A DNA stretch of 64,000 bases from Clavaria fumosa (lineage: Eukaryota; Basidiomycota; Agaricomycetes; Agaricales; Clavariaceae), in assembly GCA_951802425.1 (NCBI GenBank), contig OX637802.1:1550001-1614000 (forward strand). The letters are read 5' to 3'. The translations under genes were made by a program, and so were the position numbers. This document shows positions 9,375 to 19,913 of the stretch, piece by piece. The notes under the pieces are model-generated. The model worked only from the letters and a program-made list of their open reading frames with translations. It did no database searches and was not told where the DNA came from. Each line of letters opens with the position of its first letter. Within the stretch, counting starts at the first letter, position 1.

Positions 9375-12300
9375 CTATAGGGCATCCAAGGAGGAATGTA
9401 GATCAGTGAACCTAAGGATCACAAGTAGTTTATCAGGAGTGATTACTGCTATGGCATCAGTGGCAGAGGCTTGCATTTTGCGATAAGCCACAGGAATCCA
9501 GCAAAGCCTATGCCTTGTGAAGGCAGTGGATAGCCATCCATTATCAATCAAGTATGGCCACAAACACCCATCATTTTGGTTAATGTGTACACTCATAAGG
9601 TCACCAGTCACTGCATCCCATTGCCTTACTATTTTGTCAAAAGACTTAGAGACTATTCTTGTGCCATCAGTGGAGAATGACACTGACATGATCCAATGAG
9701 AAAAGTCCTCAAGTGTCTGCAGGAGAGCATATGTAACCACATCCCACTGTTTCACTGTGCCATCATATGACCCTGAAACTATGGTTCTGCCATCAGGTGA
9801 AAACAACACAGATGTGATCACATCAGAATGGCCCTCAAATGTATGCAAATGGGCACCAGTGACTGCATCCCATAGTCTCATTGTCCTGTCATAGGACCCT
9901 GAGGCAATCATTGCACCATCAGGTGAGAATGACACTGATACAATCTCATGAGAATGGCCCTCAAGTGTCTGCAGCCTGCAACCAGTTTCCACACCCCACA
10001 ATCCCACAGTCTTGTCATAGGATCCTGAAACTATTCTTGTGCCATCAGGAGAAAATGACACTGAGGTGATCTCATCAGAATGGCCCACAAGTGATTGCAA
10101 AAGATTGCCAGTGGGTGCATCCCATAGTCTGATTGTCCTATCATCAGACCGTGAGACTATCTTTGTACCATCAGGAGAGAATGACACTGATATAACCCAG
10201 TCAGAATGACTTTGGAGTGTTGGCAGAGGAGCACCTGTGACTGCATCCCACACTCTCACTGTCTCACCTCCAGACTCTGATATTATCCTTTTGCCATCAT
10301 CAGAGAATGACACAGCTGTGATTCCTTGAGCACTCTCAAGTGTCTGTAGGTAAGCACCAGTGACTGCATTCCACAGTCTCACTGTCTTGTCATATGATCC
10401 TGAGACTATCCTTGTGCCATCAGGAGAGAATGACACTGATGTGATCTCACAAACAGGACCCTCAAGTGTTTGCAGATGGGCACCAGTCACTGCATTCAAC
10501 AAAACCACTGTTTCATCATCAGCTCTTGATATTACTCTTGTGCAATCTGGAGAAAATGACACTGGTGTAATCTTTTTAGGGTGATCCTCAGATGTCTGCA
10601 AATGATGATCAGAAAGTACATCCCATAGTCTCACAGTGTTGTCATAGGAGCCTGAGACCATCCTTGTGCCATCAAAAGAAAATGATGCAGATTTGACTGC
10701 ATCAGAGTGGCCCTTGAATGTTTGTAGATGACTACCTGTTGCTGTATCCCACAGTCTCACTGTTTTGTCATCAGATCCAGAGACTATCCATATCCCATCA
10801 GCAGAGAATGATACTGCTGTAACCCAATCAGAATGACCTTTAAATTTTCTCAGACAGCCACCATTGACTACATCCCACAATCTTACTGTATTATCATATG
10901 ACCCTGAGATTAACCTTGTGCCATCTGGGGAGAATGAAACTGATGTGACTCCTTGAGAATGGCCCCCAATTATTTGCAGATGAGCACCAGTTACTGCATC
11001 CCACAGTCTTGCTGTTGTGTCAGCAGATGCTGAGGCTATCTCTGTGCCATTTGGGGAAAATGACACTGATGTGATCCAATGAGAATGGCCCTCAAAAGTT
11101 TTCATATGAACCCCATTGACTGCATCCCACAGTTTTATTGTTTTGTCATATGACCCTGAGACTATTCTTGTACTGTCAGGAGAAAATGACACAGATGTAA
11201 TCACATTGGAGTGGCCCTCAAATGATTTCAGATGGGCACCTGTGACTGCATCCCATAGTCTCACATTCTTGTCATGAGACCCTGAGACTATCCTTGTTCC
11301 ATCAGGAGAGAATGCTACTGATGTGATCCCATCAGAGTGACCCTTGAGTGTTTGTAAATGTCCACCAGTGACTGCATCCCACAGTCTCAACCTGTTATCC
11401 CAGGACCCTGAGACTATCCTTGTGCCATCAGCAGAAAATGACACTGTGGTGACCCCTAAATCATGGCCCTCCATTATTTGCATACATTTACCCCAATTTG
11501 ATGGTAATGCCCCTTGTACTTTCATTGATCCCTCCATTTGGTCATGATAACTCCTGTACAGTTGGGTGCAAACTGGTGTGAAGGGCAGGGCTGTACAATA
11601 CACTTGCAAGGCAGAAATACTGATTGCTGGGAAGAACTCTTGTATCATTCTTTCACTATCAGACAATAGTATTGATGTATTTGTGTCCCAGTCATGGTTC
11701 ATCTGAAGAAAAATATATGTAAGCAACTCTAATCATCCATTATTTAAAAGGTACTTACTGCAAGATGTGCCTGAACAGAAGCCAACATTTGTATTGCATT
11801 TTTTAGATAACCAAGGAGGCTGCAGACTTCAATCCAATGGATCAAATGAGCTGAGCAAAATTCCTCGAGTAACTGTAACAGGTCACTAGAGAGTATGCCA
11901 CTTGAAAGGTGCAAGCCCCAATGTCTACAAGCATACTGCAAACTTTGTGAAATGTGTGTTGATATCAACCCCTGAAGATTTGGTACTTCATGGTTGAATC
12001 TGGAGGGGTCTCTTATACCACAAATATCTTTCTTCAGTCTTTTCATCATGACAAAGCATCTCTCAGCCAGGATGGCATGCTGCTTTGTAGGATTGACTCT
12101 AAACTGCACATCATGGCATCTGGTAGGGTCAACAATGAAATCAAAAAATGATGGGTGTATCAATCTAATAACTCCAGCACCATCATTTGGAACAGTGATA
12201 ATTGATTGCAATTGCTGAAGATAGCCATTGACATCATGGCCAAGTAGACCCCCCAATTGATCTGCTGAGAGGGGGTCCTGAAGGAGGACAACAGTGCCAA

Positions 12301-14069
12301 GAACCAGGCATAACTTGAGTGCAAGGTAATTAGGAATGTTTGGAAATGCAGAATGGAGAACCTGAGAGTATAACTGATCCAGATGCTGGAGAGGAGAGGA
12401 GCCAGCAATAGTATTTGTTTCCAAAAGCATTTTCAGTTGTCCAATAGTATCAGCAAGTTCAATGAACCTTACTGCAGTGGAAGCAAAGATGAAGAGACCT
12501 GAAGACATATGGGTCAGGGCCTGAATGTCTGCAGGAGATGGCCAGGAAGCAGGAAGGTGATAGATATCCTTGATTTTATTGAGGCATTGTGTCAGATAGT
12601 GTTGGATGTCAGCTTCAATGATGTCCAACTTGACCTCATGAAGTATCAAAGACAAGGCCACATTCCTGAGCTGTGGATTCTGAAAAGCCCCAGTGATTTT
12701 GAGGACTGGTCTACTGGTGATGAGAAACTTCAATGGGAATAGCTTGTTGATGTGGTGAGATAGGGATGCTAGAATAGTAGATGTGGAATTGGGGTCCTTG
12801 CATTCATCCAGTGCATCAATCACCACCACACTTGGAGGAAATTTGTTTCCAACAGCAAGCAATGGCTTCACAATCATCTTTTCCAGCTGATTGGAGACAT
12901 TGGAGTAGACAATATCAGGATTAGACTTCAGAACGTCTCCAAGACGAGCTTTGAATTCAGGACAAAACTGTCCCAATTGATAGGCAATAGTGGTGAAGAC
13001 CAGCTTTAGGTTGCCGCATTCAGCATTGTCCCTGGAGCAGAAGAAGCTTGCAGCCAAGATTCCTCTGTCCTCACAATGCTTTGCACAAGTAAATGCAATT
13101 GTGGTCTTCCCACTCCCAGCCACGCCATTGATCCAAAATATGGGCTGGTTCCTGGGAGGAAGAGAGTTGGCAGATGGGTGCACATTCTCCCATAGAGTGT
13201 TTTCAACACCATAACTAATCCACTCATACATCTCACTAAGAACCTCTTTACGGGTTCCATCAAGACACGGGACCAGTAGATCATTATAGCTGAAGTGAGC
13301 AGCAACCGCATGCGGGAGATGGAATCCAACTGGACAAGACAGTATCAGAAGAATCCCAGAGCTGAATGAAACCATATTACCATAGTCATCAAAGGTTGCC
13401 TTGATTCCCTGATACAGATCTGGGTGAGGGGCAGACAAGGAATGACAGTAGTAGTAGGCAGACCTGGATGCCAGCCTGAATAGTATCAGTCTTGGTCTCA
13501 AATCGACTGTCGTGGCCCTAGTCATCCATCAGCCATATTCGCAAAGCTGTCTCATTCAGTCATGAACTTACTTCGAGAGCAGATTCAATGGCAAGTACGC
13601 TTTCAACCTGCATGGTGGTAAGGTCTCAGGGTCTGAAGGATATGGTGCAGTTGCTAACCAGGAAGCCTTGTATTGATTCATAGACAGAAGAAATGCAGCC
13701 CGCAATCTCATGAGCATCACGCCCCCGATTAAGAAGACGCCTTGAGTAATTCCTAGACATTGCGTGTTGAGCTTTCTCGCCGACAGACTTCCATGACCTT
13801 CCATCCGGGTCAGTAACACGCAGTGTGAGACAATGACGACATACTCAGACAAGCGGTTGATACGGTCAGTCATCTTCGGTGACAAAACTCCCCCATTTGA
13901 TGCATTCTGCAACATTATGCACAAATTCTGAACATGCTGGGTCAGCGATTCGAAGTCGTCGCTGTTCTGTGAGGTTCTCTGTATTGGAGATCAGTGAGAG
14001 GCTCGATGGCACAGTGAATGAGACATAACACACACCTGAATGGCGTCGAGAAGAACGAGGAAGCACCAC
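9375..14069 (-). CDS. NACHT-WD40 STAND (NLR-like) protein, body of a gene split in exon 1
   Basis: Signal-transduction ATPase of the fungal NLR class. Exons read from the N-terminal side: end of exon 1 14036-14069, then 13845-13978, 13659-13797, 13572-13607, 13464-13517, 13381-13408, 11759-13329 and 9375-11702; with the displaced exon-1 pieces the total is 4491 nt, exactly in frame (1496 aa). After a helical N-terminal region comes CLDGTRKEVL, the P-loop GVAGSGKTT, Walker B VVVIDALDE and the sensor LITSRP of a NACHT domain. The last exon holds 15 WD40 units with the pattern ITSVSFSPDGTRIVSGS...VRLWD, and a usual C-terminal tail (RLCWIP). Family knowledge: ligand sensing by the propeller, oligomerisation by NACHT, roles in heterokaryon incompatibility and defence. 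All splice sites are intact; only exon 1 is broken by insertions. The gene is AT-richer than its neighbours. Confidence 0.85.
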
Positions 14070-14071
14070 AT

Positions 14072-15121
14072 CCTGTAGTTTTGATATATCATATGCACCA
14101 AATCGATGCATTTGAGTGATGAACAATTAGCATCAATTGGTGCATGCACCTGATGTATCACTTTGGAGCATCTGATGCATTACCTTGTGGATGGTACATC
14201 TGATATATCATGATGCCAGATGATGCATCTGCCATAGCCATAGACAGTGAATGTATCATGCATACATAATGTTGATGTATCAGCATGTCAGCATCTGATG
14301 TATTGTTGAAGCTGTTCTGGAAATTTGGCACATCTGATATAACATGGACATTCAATACATCACTGCCAATGCTTATCCAAAAATGAATAAAAAAGCGGAT
14401 TTATTATCATTAAACTTAAACTTATTAATGTATTACAGTAATGACTAATATTAAATCTATTTCTATATAAATTCTATTTATTCACACTCTATCACAAGTC
14501 CTGAAGTTGGGAGAAAGTGGGGGGGGAAGCAGGGCAAGTTGCTGTATTTATATGCCGCACTTTGTGGCTGTGCAAATGCGTGACATGGTAACACCTAATC
14601 AACATTACCATGTCACGCGTTTGCACAGCCACAAAGCGTGGCATATAAATACAGCAACTTGCCCTGCTTCCCCCCCCACTTTCTCCCAACTTCAGGACTT
14701 GTGATAGAGTGTGAATAAATAGAATTTATATAGAAATAGATTTAATATTAGTCATTACTGTAATACATTAATAAGTTTAAGTTTAATGATAATAAATTCG
14801 CTTTTTTATTCATTTTTGGATAAGCACTGGCAGTGATGTATTGAATGTCCATGTTATATCAGATGTGCCAAATTTCCAGAACAGCTTCAACAATATATCA
14901 GATGCTGACATGCTGATTCAACATTATGTATGCATGATACATTCACCATCCATGGCTATGGCAGATGCATCATCTGGCATCATGATATATCAGATGTACC
15001 ATCCACAAGGTAATGCATCAGATGCTCCAAAGTGATACATCAGGTGCATGCACCAATTGATGCTAATTGTTCATCACTCAAATGCATCAATTTGGTGCAT
15101 ATGATACATCAAAACTACAGG
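14072..15121. mobile_element. 1.05-kb foldback (palindromic) insert
   Basis: The left half 14072-14590 is an almost perfect reverse complement of the right half 14606-15121, with a loop of about 15 nt (acacctaatcaacat); a few single-base changes and small indels separate the arms. Ends are CCTGTAG...CTACAGG. Both sides are flanked by AT, and removing the insert with one AT restores the reading frame of NACHT exon 1 (201 nt), so it is a real insertion with a 2-bp duplication. Arms carry many copies of palindromic motifs such as TGATATATCA and TGATGTATCA and an AT-rich inner part. The mirrored open frames in the arms are by-products of the palindrome; no transposase is present. It is a non-autonomous foldback-type element. 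Confidence 0.85.
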
Positions 15122-15186
15122 ATCGCCTGGAGGAAGCCCTTAATACCTTCCTGCAGTCCTGGTATACCCATCTTGCCGGCAACTTC

Positions 15187-15426
15187 TGTTGAAGATCAAG
15201 CGGAGCCTGAATCTTATTTAGACTGTTACAGCCACGGTAGTGGTGCGATACTGCTCAGTACGGTATACCGACTGAGCAGTGAGTAAAATTTTCTATGCGA
15301 CTACAACTTCTCTTATTGACACGACTACTTGTAGATAAACTTACGTTCCAGGTAGCTGTCTAATAAAAACTCAGTACGGTATACCGACTGAGCAATAAAC
15401 TTACGTTCCAGGGCATATCTTCTATA
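15187..15426 (+). repeat. 5' LTR, 240 bp
   Basis: Begins TGTTGAAGATC and ends CTTCTATA, so the usual TG start is present but the end is TA, not CA. Inside, a near-palindrome ctcagtacggtataccgac plus tgagc occurs twice (15254-15277 and 15370-15393), and taaacttacgttccagg also occurs twice, showing an internal duplication. The sequence matches the 3' LTR throughout. Confidence 0.93.
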
Positions 15427-15446
15427 GATTATGAGACCCGCTCCCT
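15427..15446 (+). promoter_or_regulatory. probable primer-binding site (tRNA-Met anticodon arm)
   Basis: Directly after the 5' LTR comes gattatgagacccgctccc. Its complement reads as the anticodon stem-loop of an elongator tRNA-Met (…UCUCAUAAUC, anticodon CAU). Priming from the middle of a tRNA, as with half-tRNA primers of Drosophila copia, would fit. The Gag-Pol ATG (15431-15433) is the complement of the CAU anticodon inside this site. Confidence 0.5.
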
Positions 15447-18400
15447 CTCACGAAGACTCTATCTCCGCTCAAAGCTCCCCCTTCGCGATAGTAAAACTAC
15501 GCGACGATGGGTCCAACTGGCCGGACTACGAAATGAAAGCGAAGACGGCTATGGGAGCAAAAGGGTTGATTAGACACGTTGAAGGGACAGCGAGGAGGCC
15601 CTTACCTTTCGATATTGAGAACGGAAGACCGGTCACGGAACCCGGAAAGGTCGCCACACGCTCAGACATTCAAGATCTAGAGCGTGCTATGGACGACTTT
15701 GAGCAAAAGGAATATGCGGCGCGGCATATCATGCTTACCACTGTATCCCCGCGACTCTCTACAATGCTCCGAGCCAATTCGTCTGCCGCTCAGATGTGGC
15801 AACAGATCGTATCCGATGCTACAAAGAAAAGTAAAGTTCACCAAGTTGATACGCGACGCCGCCTGCAAGAAATGCGCTGCCCCGAGGGTGGAGACGTGCG
15901 CGCGCACCTCAATGCGATGACCAATCTTCGCAACGAACTGGAAGCGATTGGCGGATCTGTTAACGACGAGGACTTTGCAACGATGATACACGTTAGCTTA
16001 CCTCTCAGCTATCGCCCCCTACTCCAATCCATCCTTCACGCCGCTGACATGAACGAAAAACCGGTCGACCCGAACTACCTGATCAGAATTATCCTCGAGG
16101 AAAACCACCAGCGAGAGATCACTCATGGGCTAACGAAATCGGGCCAGGCCGCTTTCCAGACCAACAAAAACCGTCGAAGAGGGAGAGGAAACAAAAATTC
16201 AGGCCAAGCGAAACACTGCGACAATTGCAAACGCACCAATCATAACATAGAAGACTGCTTTGCCAAAGGCGGACCCAAGGAAGGCCAGCGCCCTCCCTGG
16301 GGCAAGAGCAGGCAGAGTGGAGCGAGCGCTACGACGACAAGTGGGAAGGAAGAAGGTGCGGACGAGTGGGTATCATTCACCTGTACTTCACCCCCCATGG
16401 ACGTCGCTGCCAAGACAACCCCACCATGTTCACACGTCACTGCGATCCTTGATAGTGGCGCTACTGCCCACTTTACTCCTTTGAGAGAAAAGCTAATCAA
16501 TTTCCAGAAGACGTCTCCCAGACCTGTTACCGCCGCAGATGGGGGAGAATTCAACGGTGTCGGTTACGGCGACATGCCTTTGGAAGTCATGAACGGGTCA
16601 AAACTGTCAAAGCTACTCCTCAAGGACGTTATATACTCACCAAAACTCGCATTCACCCTCGTCTCCATCGGGCGCCTGGACGATTCTGGATGTACTGCTA
16701 CGTTCAGTCATGGTCTCTGCACCATCAGGCGTTCTGATGGAAGGGAGGTCGCACGTGTAAAGAAAATAAACGGCCTATATCAGTTAAATGGCACTGCGCA
16801 CAAACACGCCCCACTACACGCCAACGCGGCCACACAGAGGCTGACGATAACGGAAGCCCACCGCACACTGGGACACATCAACGTCGGTAGCGTTAGACAT
16901 GCAATAAAAAATGGCAAAATCACCGGAATAACCCTCGACGAAGACTCAGAGTTCGAGTTCTGCGACGCATGTGCCCAAGCAAAACCCCACCGTCAACCGT
17001 TCCCCGATCAAGCCCAGAACCGAGCCCAATCCTTCGGCGATCGCATCCACGCCGACCTATGGGGACCAGCTGCCGTTGAGTCGATATCTAGGTGCCGGTA
17101 CACAGTCGACTTTGTCGATTGTGCGACGCGCTGGACACACGTAGCGTTCGTTCGCCGTAAGAATCAAGCGTTTCAGACATACCTTGATTTTGAGAAAGGA
17201 CTTGAGACACAGAACAACGTGAAGATAAAAATCCTTCGCTCTGACCGTGGCCGCGAGTTCCTAAACGATAGGTTTAGTGAGCACTTAGCAAAAAGAGGGA
17301 CGAAAAGAGAACTCACCGTCCACGATACGCATGAACAAGTGGGTGTAGCCGAGCGCTGGAACCGCACGAAGGCGGAACTAGCGCGGGCGATGCTGATAGA
17401 CTCGAAACTACCGAGGTTTCTATGGGCTGAGGCTATGAATCACGCTGCCTGGATCAAGAACCGCTCACCTACTCGAGCACTTGACAACTGCACCCCCTAT
17501 GAAGCCAGATATCGCAGCAAACCCGACATGTCCAAGCTCGTCCCCTTTGGCACGCATGCCTGGGTCAAGATACCCGATGCCAGTAAGCTTGAGTCTCGCG
17601 CGAAGTTCGGCCACTTCGTCGGCTTCGATGGGACAAGCACCGGGTACCGTATCTATTACCCAGACAAACGTCAGGTAAAAGTTGAGCGTGAGGTCATCTT
17701 TAACCGCACCGGACACTCCCAAACCGTCCCAATACCCGAGGAATTGGAGGCCGTGGGGGAGAAGATCAAGAACATCCTCCAAGACCTCAAGGGAGACCGT
17801 CCGTCGTCGCCCAGTGTCGACGAAAGTTCCAGCGACCCAGGCGACCCAAACGACGTTAATCAGCGGTCAAACGACGACGAAAGTGACTCAGACGACACTC
17901 ACAGTCGGTCTGGTAGCCCTCAACCTCCGTCTCCGCCGCCCGATTACCCTCACCATTCCGAAAACGAAGACGCTGGTCGACCGCGCCGTAAACGCCATGA
18001 TCCCGGTTTTTACAGGAAATTAGCTGGGTACCAAGTCTATACCACTGATCACGCACCTGAAGGCCCTCTAGACGACTCACTAGATCCTCTCCCGCTGCTT
18101 GCACTGAGCGCTGGCGCCATAGGTTCAGAACCGCGCACGCTCACAGAAGCACTATCGAGAGACGACGCGCGTCAATGGCAAGAAGCTTGGGACGCTGAGC
18201 TCGCACAGCTGCAACGCCTACGTACCTGGAAGATCGTCCCGCGGCCGTCCAACAAGCCCGTTATCCCGTTTAGCCATGTCTTCAAAGTCAAGTTAGGCCC
18301 AAACGGTGAAATTTTAAAATACAAAGTCAGGCTCATTGCTGGTGGACACAGGCAGGTAAAAGGACTTAACTACACCGAAACCTTTGCCGCCGCTGCCAAG

Positions 18401-19666
18401 ATCGCCTCAATCCGAGTCGTCCTCGCCAATGCGGCCCAACTTGACTGGGAGATCGATCAAATCGACGTCGTCGGCGCTTACCTCAACGCAGAGATCGATG
18501 AAGACGTTTTCATGGAGGTCCCTCCAGGCGTGCTAGGCACGAACAATAGAGGGAAAGTGTGCAAGCTCCTAAAGGGTCTCTATGGGCTGAAGCAATCAGG
18601 AAGGAAATGGCACGAAAAGATGACGAGCATCTTCCTCGACCTGGGATTCACACCGTCACGCTTGGACCACTCGGTGTTTACAAAAACCAATGCTGGCCAA
18701 ACAACCCACGTAACGGTCTCAACAGACGATATGGTCATCGCCGCGAGCTCACGCGCAGCCGTAAACGAATTTAAAAGGTCTTTCTCTAAGTATTTTGAGA
18801 TTACCGACCAAGGCAAAGCCTCTTGGCTTCTAGGCTTCGAGATAAGGCGTGACCGTGCTGCAAAAACGATTTCCATCAATCAGAAAGCCTACATTACAAC
18901 GATGGCCGAGAGATTTGGACTGACCGATGCGAAGCCAACGTATACGCCCATGGAGCCTGGCACGGTTTTCTCCAAGGATCAGTGTCCTTCCGAGCCCATC
19001 CGCGCACCCTACCAAGAGGCCTGCGGCAGCGTTCTTTGGCCTGCAGTCATTTCACGCCTGGACATACAATTTGCGGTGGGAATATTAACCCAGTTCACCC
19101 AGAACCCAGCTGAGATCCATTGGAGAGCGATCAAACGTATAATAAAATACCTACACACCACTCGCGATCACTGGTTAATGCTTGGTGGAACTATCAATGA
19201 ACCGGACGTGTACGCGGACGCGGATTGGGCCTCGCAGACTCATCGTCAATCCATCTCGGGGTATGCGGTCAAGCTGGGCACCGGCGTCGTCTCGTGGTTG
19301 TCGAAGAAGCAGCTGCTCGTTGCACTGTCAAGCGCCGAGGCCGAATACATCGCCGCGACACACGCGGCGAAAGAGATCCTGTGGCTGCGAGCTTTTCTCA
19401 GCGAGCTAGGGAGATGCCCGACCGGACCGACCAAGCTGCTTACCGATAATCAGTCTGCCATCGCTATATCCAAGGATCCTAAATTTCATGCGAGGACGAA
19501 ACATATCGACGTGCGGTACCACTTTATAAGAGATTTGGTCCGAACGAAGAAGATCAACATCACGTACGTGCCAACCGATGCCAACCTCGCTGACACATTC
19601 ACGAAGGCGTTGTCCCGGACGAAATTCGAGGGCGCAAGGAGGTCGATTGGGCTTTGTCCCGCTTGA
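15431..19666 (+). CDS. Copia Gag-Pol polyprotein, 1411 aa
   Basis: Single frame from ATG 15431, only 4 nt after the LTR, to TGA 19664-19666. In order: a UBN2/gag-type region (about residues 10-250); zinc knuckle C263-X2-C266-X4-H271-X4-C276; aspartic protease with DSG at residue 341; the GAG-pre-integrase HHCC zinc region (HRTLGH...CDACAQAK); integrase core with catalytic Asp in HADLWGP at 542, then SDRGREF and VAERWNR; reverse transcriptase RVT_2 with YKVRLIAGGH and GLYGLKQSGR; and RNase H with YADADWA, SSAEAEY and ARTKHIDVRYH. The reverse transcriptase active site reads VSTDDM (Asp 1099-1100) instead of the usual YVDD. No frameshift or stop is seen. Reverse transcription and integration would take place in a cytoplasmic particle and then the nucleus. 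Confidence 0.95.
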   Translation: MRPAPSHEDSISAQSSPFAIVKLRDDGSNWPDYEMKAKTAMGAKGLIRHVEGTARRPLPFDIENGRPVTEPGKVATRSDIQDLERAMDDFEQKEYAARHIMLTTVSPRLSTMLRANSSAAQMWQQIVSDATKKSKVHQVDTRRRLQEMRCPEGGDVRAHLNAMTNLRNELEAIGGSVNDEDFATMIHVSLPLSYRPLLQSILHAADMNEKPVDPNYLIRIILEENHQREITHGLTKSGQAAFQTNKNRRRGRGNKNSGQAKHCDNCKRTNHNIEDCFAKGGPKEGQRPPWGKSRQSGASATTTSGKEEGADEWVSFTCTSPPMDVAAKTTPPCSHVTAILDSGATAHFTPLREKLINFQKTSPRPVTAADGGEFNGVGYGDMPLEVMNGSKLSKLLLKDVIYSPKLAFTLVSIGRLDDSGCTATFSHGLCTIRRSDGREVARVKKINGLYQLNGTAHKHAPLHANAATQRLTITEAHRTLGHINVGSVRHAIKNGKITGITLDEDSEFEFCDACAQAKPHRQPFPDQAQNRAQSFGDRIHADLWGPAAVESISRCRYTVDFVDCATRWTHVAFVRRKNQAFQTYLDFEKGLETQNNVKIKILRSDRGREFLNDRFSEHLAKRGTKRELTVHDTHEQVGVAERWNRTKAELARAMLIDSKLPRFLWAEAMNHAAWIKNRSPTRALDNCTPYEARYRSKPDMSKLVPFGTHAWVKIPDASKLESRAKFGHFVGFDGTSTGYRIYYPDKRQVKVEREVIFNRTGHSQTVPIPEELEAVGEKIKNILQDLKGDRPSSPSVDESSSDPGDPNDVNQRSNDDESDSDDTHSRSGSPQPPSPPPDYPHHSENEDAGRPRRKRHDPGFYRKLAGYQVYTTDHAPEGPLDDSLDPLPLLALSAGAIGSEPRTLTEALSRDDARQWQEAWDAELAQLQRLRTWKIVPRPSNKPVIPFSHVFKVKLGPNGEILKYKVRLIAGGHRQVKGLNYTETFAAAAKIASIRVVLANAAQLDWEIDQIDVVGAYLNAEIDEDVFMEVPPGVLGTNNRGKVCKLLKGLYGLKQSGRKWHEKMTSIFLDLGFTPSRLDHSVFTKTNAGQTTHVTVSTDDMVIAASSRAAVNEFKRSFSKYFEITDQGKASWLLGFEIRRDRAAKTISINQKAYITTMAERFGLTDAKPTYTPMEPGTVFSKDQCPSEPIRAPYQEACGSVLWPAVISRLDIQFAVGILTQFTQNPAEIHWRAIKRIIKYLHTTRDHWLMLGGTINEPDVYADADWASQTHRQSISGYAVKLGTGVVSWLSKKQLLVALSSAEAEYIAATHAAKEILWLRAFLSELGRCPTGPTKLLTDNQSAIAISKDPKFHARTKHIDVRYHFIRDLVRTKKINITYVPTDANLADTFTKALSRTKFEGARRSIGLCPA

Positions 19667-19673
19667 GGGGGAG
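19665..19673 (+). promoter_or_regulatory. polypurine tract
   Basis: GAGGGGGAG directly before the 3' LTR (TGTTGAAG at 19674). The tract overlaps the TGA stop codon of Gag-Pol, so nearly the whole internal region is coding. Confidence 0.8.
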
Positions 19674-19913
19674 TGTTGAAGATCAAGCGGAGCCTGAATC
19701 TTATTTAGACTGTTACAGCCACGGTAGTGGTGCGATACTGCTCAGTACGGTATACCGACTGAGCAGTGAGTAAAATTTTCTATGCGACTACAACTTCTCT
19801 TATTGACACGACTACTTGTAGATAAACTTACGTTCCAGGTAGCTGTCTAATAAAAACTCAGTACGGTATACCGACTGAGCAATAAACTTACGTTCCAGGG
19901 CATATCTTCTATA
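19674..19913 (+). repeat. 3' LTR, 240 bp
   Basis: Same sequence as 15187-15426, with the same internal palindromic duplication, followed by the second copy of the ACTTC target duplication at 19914-19918. Confidence 0.93.

Larger units (their letters stand above)
15187..19913 (+). mobile_element. complete Ty1/Copia LTR retrotransposon
   Basis: Two 240-bp LTRs that look identical base for base enclose one 4236-nt Gag-Pol frame. A 5-bp target duplication ACTTC (15182-15186 and 19914-19918) flanks the element. Domain order protease-integrase-reverse transcriptase-RNase H defines Copia (Pseudoviridae-type) rather than Gypsy. Identical LTRs, a full frame and an intact duplication point to a very recent insertion and possibly an active element. 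It sits in exon 1 of the NACHT-WD40 gene in the opposite orientation. Confidence 0.95.

Noticed and set aside
14158..15035. Mirrored open frames on both strands of the palindrome (64-65 codons each)
   Set aside because: They are forced by the inverted repeat, made of short repeated motifs, and have no gene context.
15187..19913. Reading the region as a Gypsy-type element or an integrated virus
   Set aside because: Integrase precedes reverse transcriptase, there is no envelope frame, and terminal repeats and 5-bp duplication are standard Copia.
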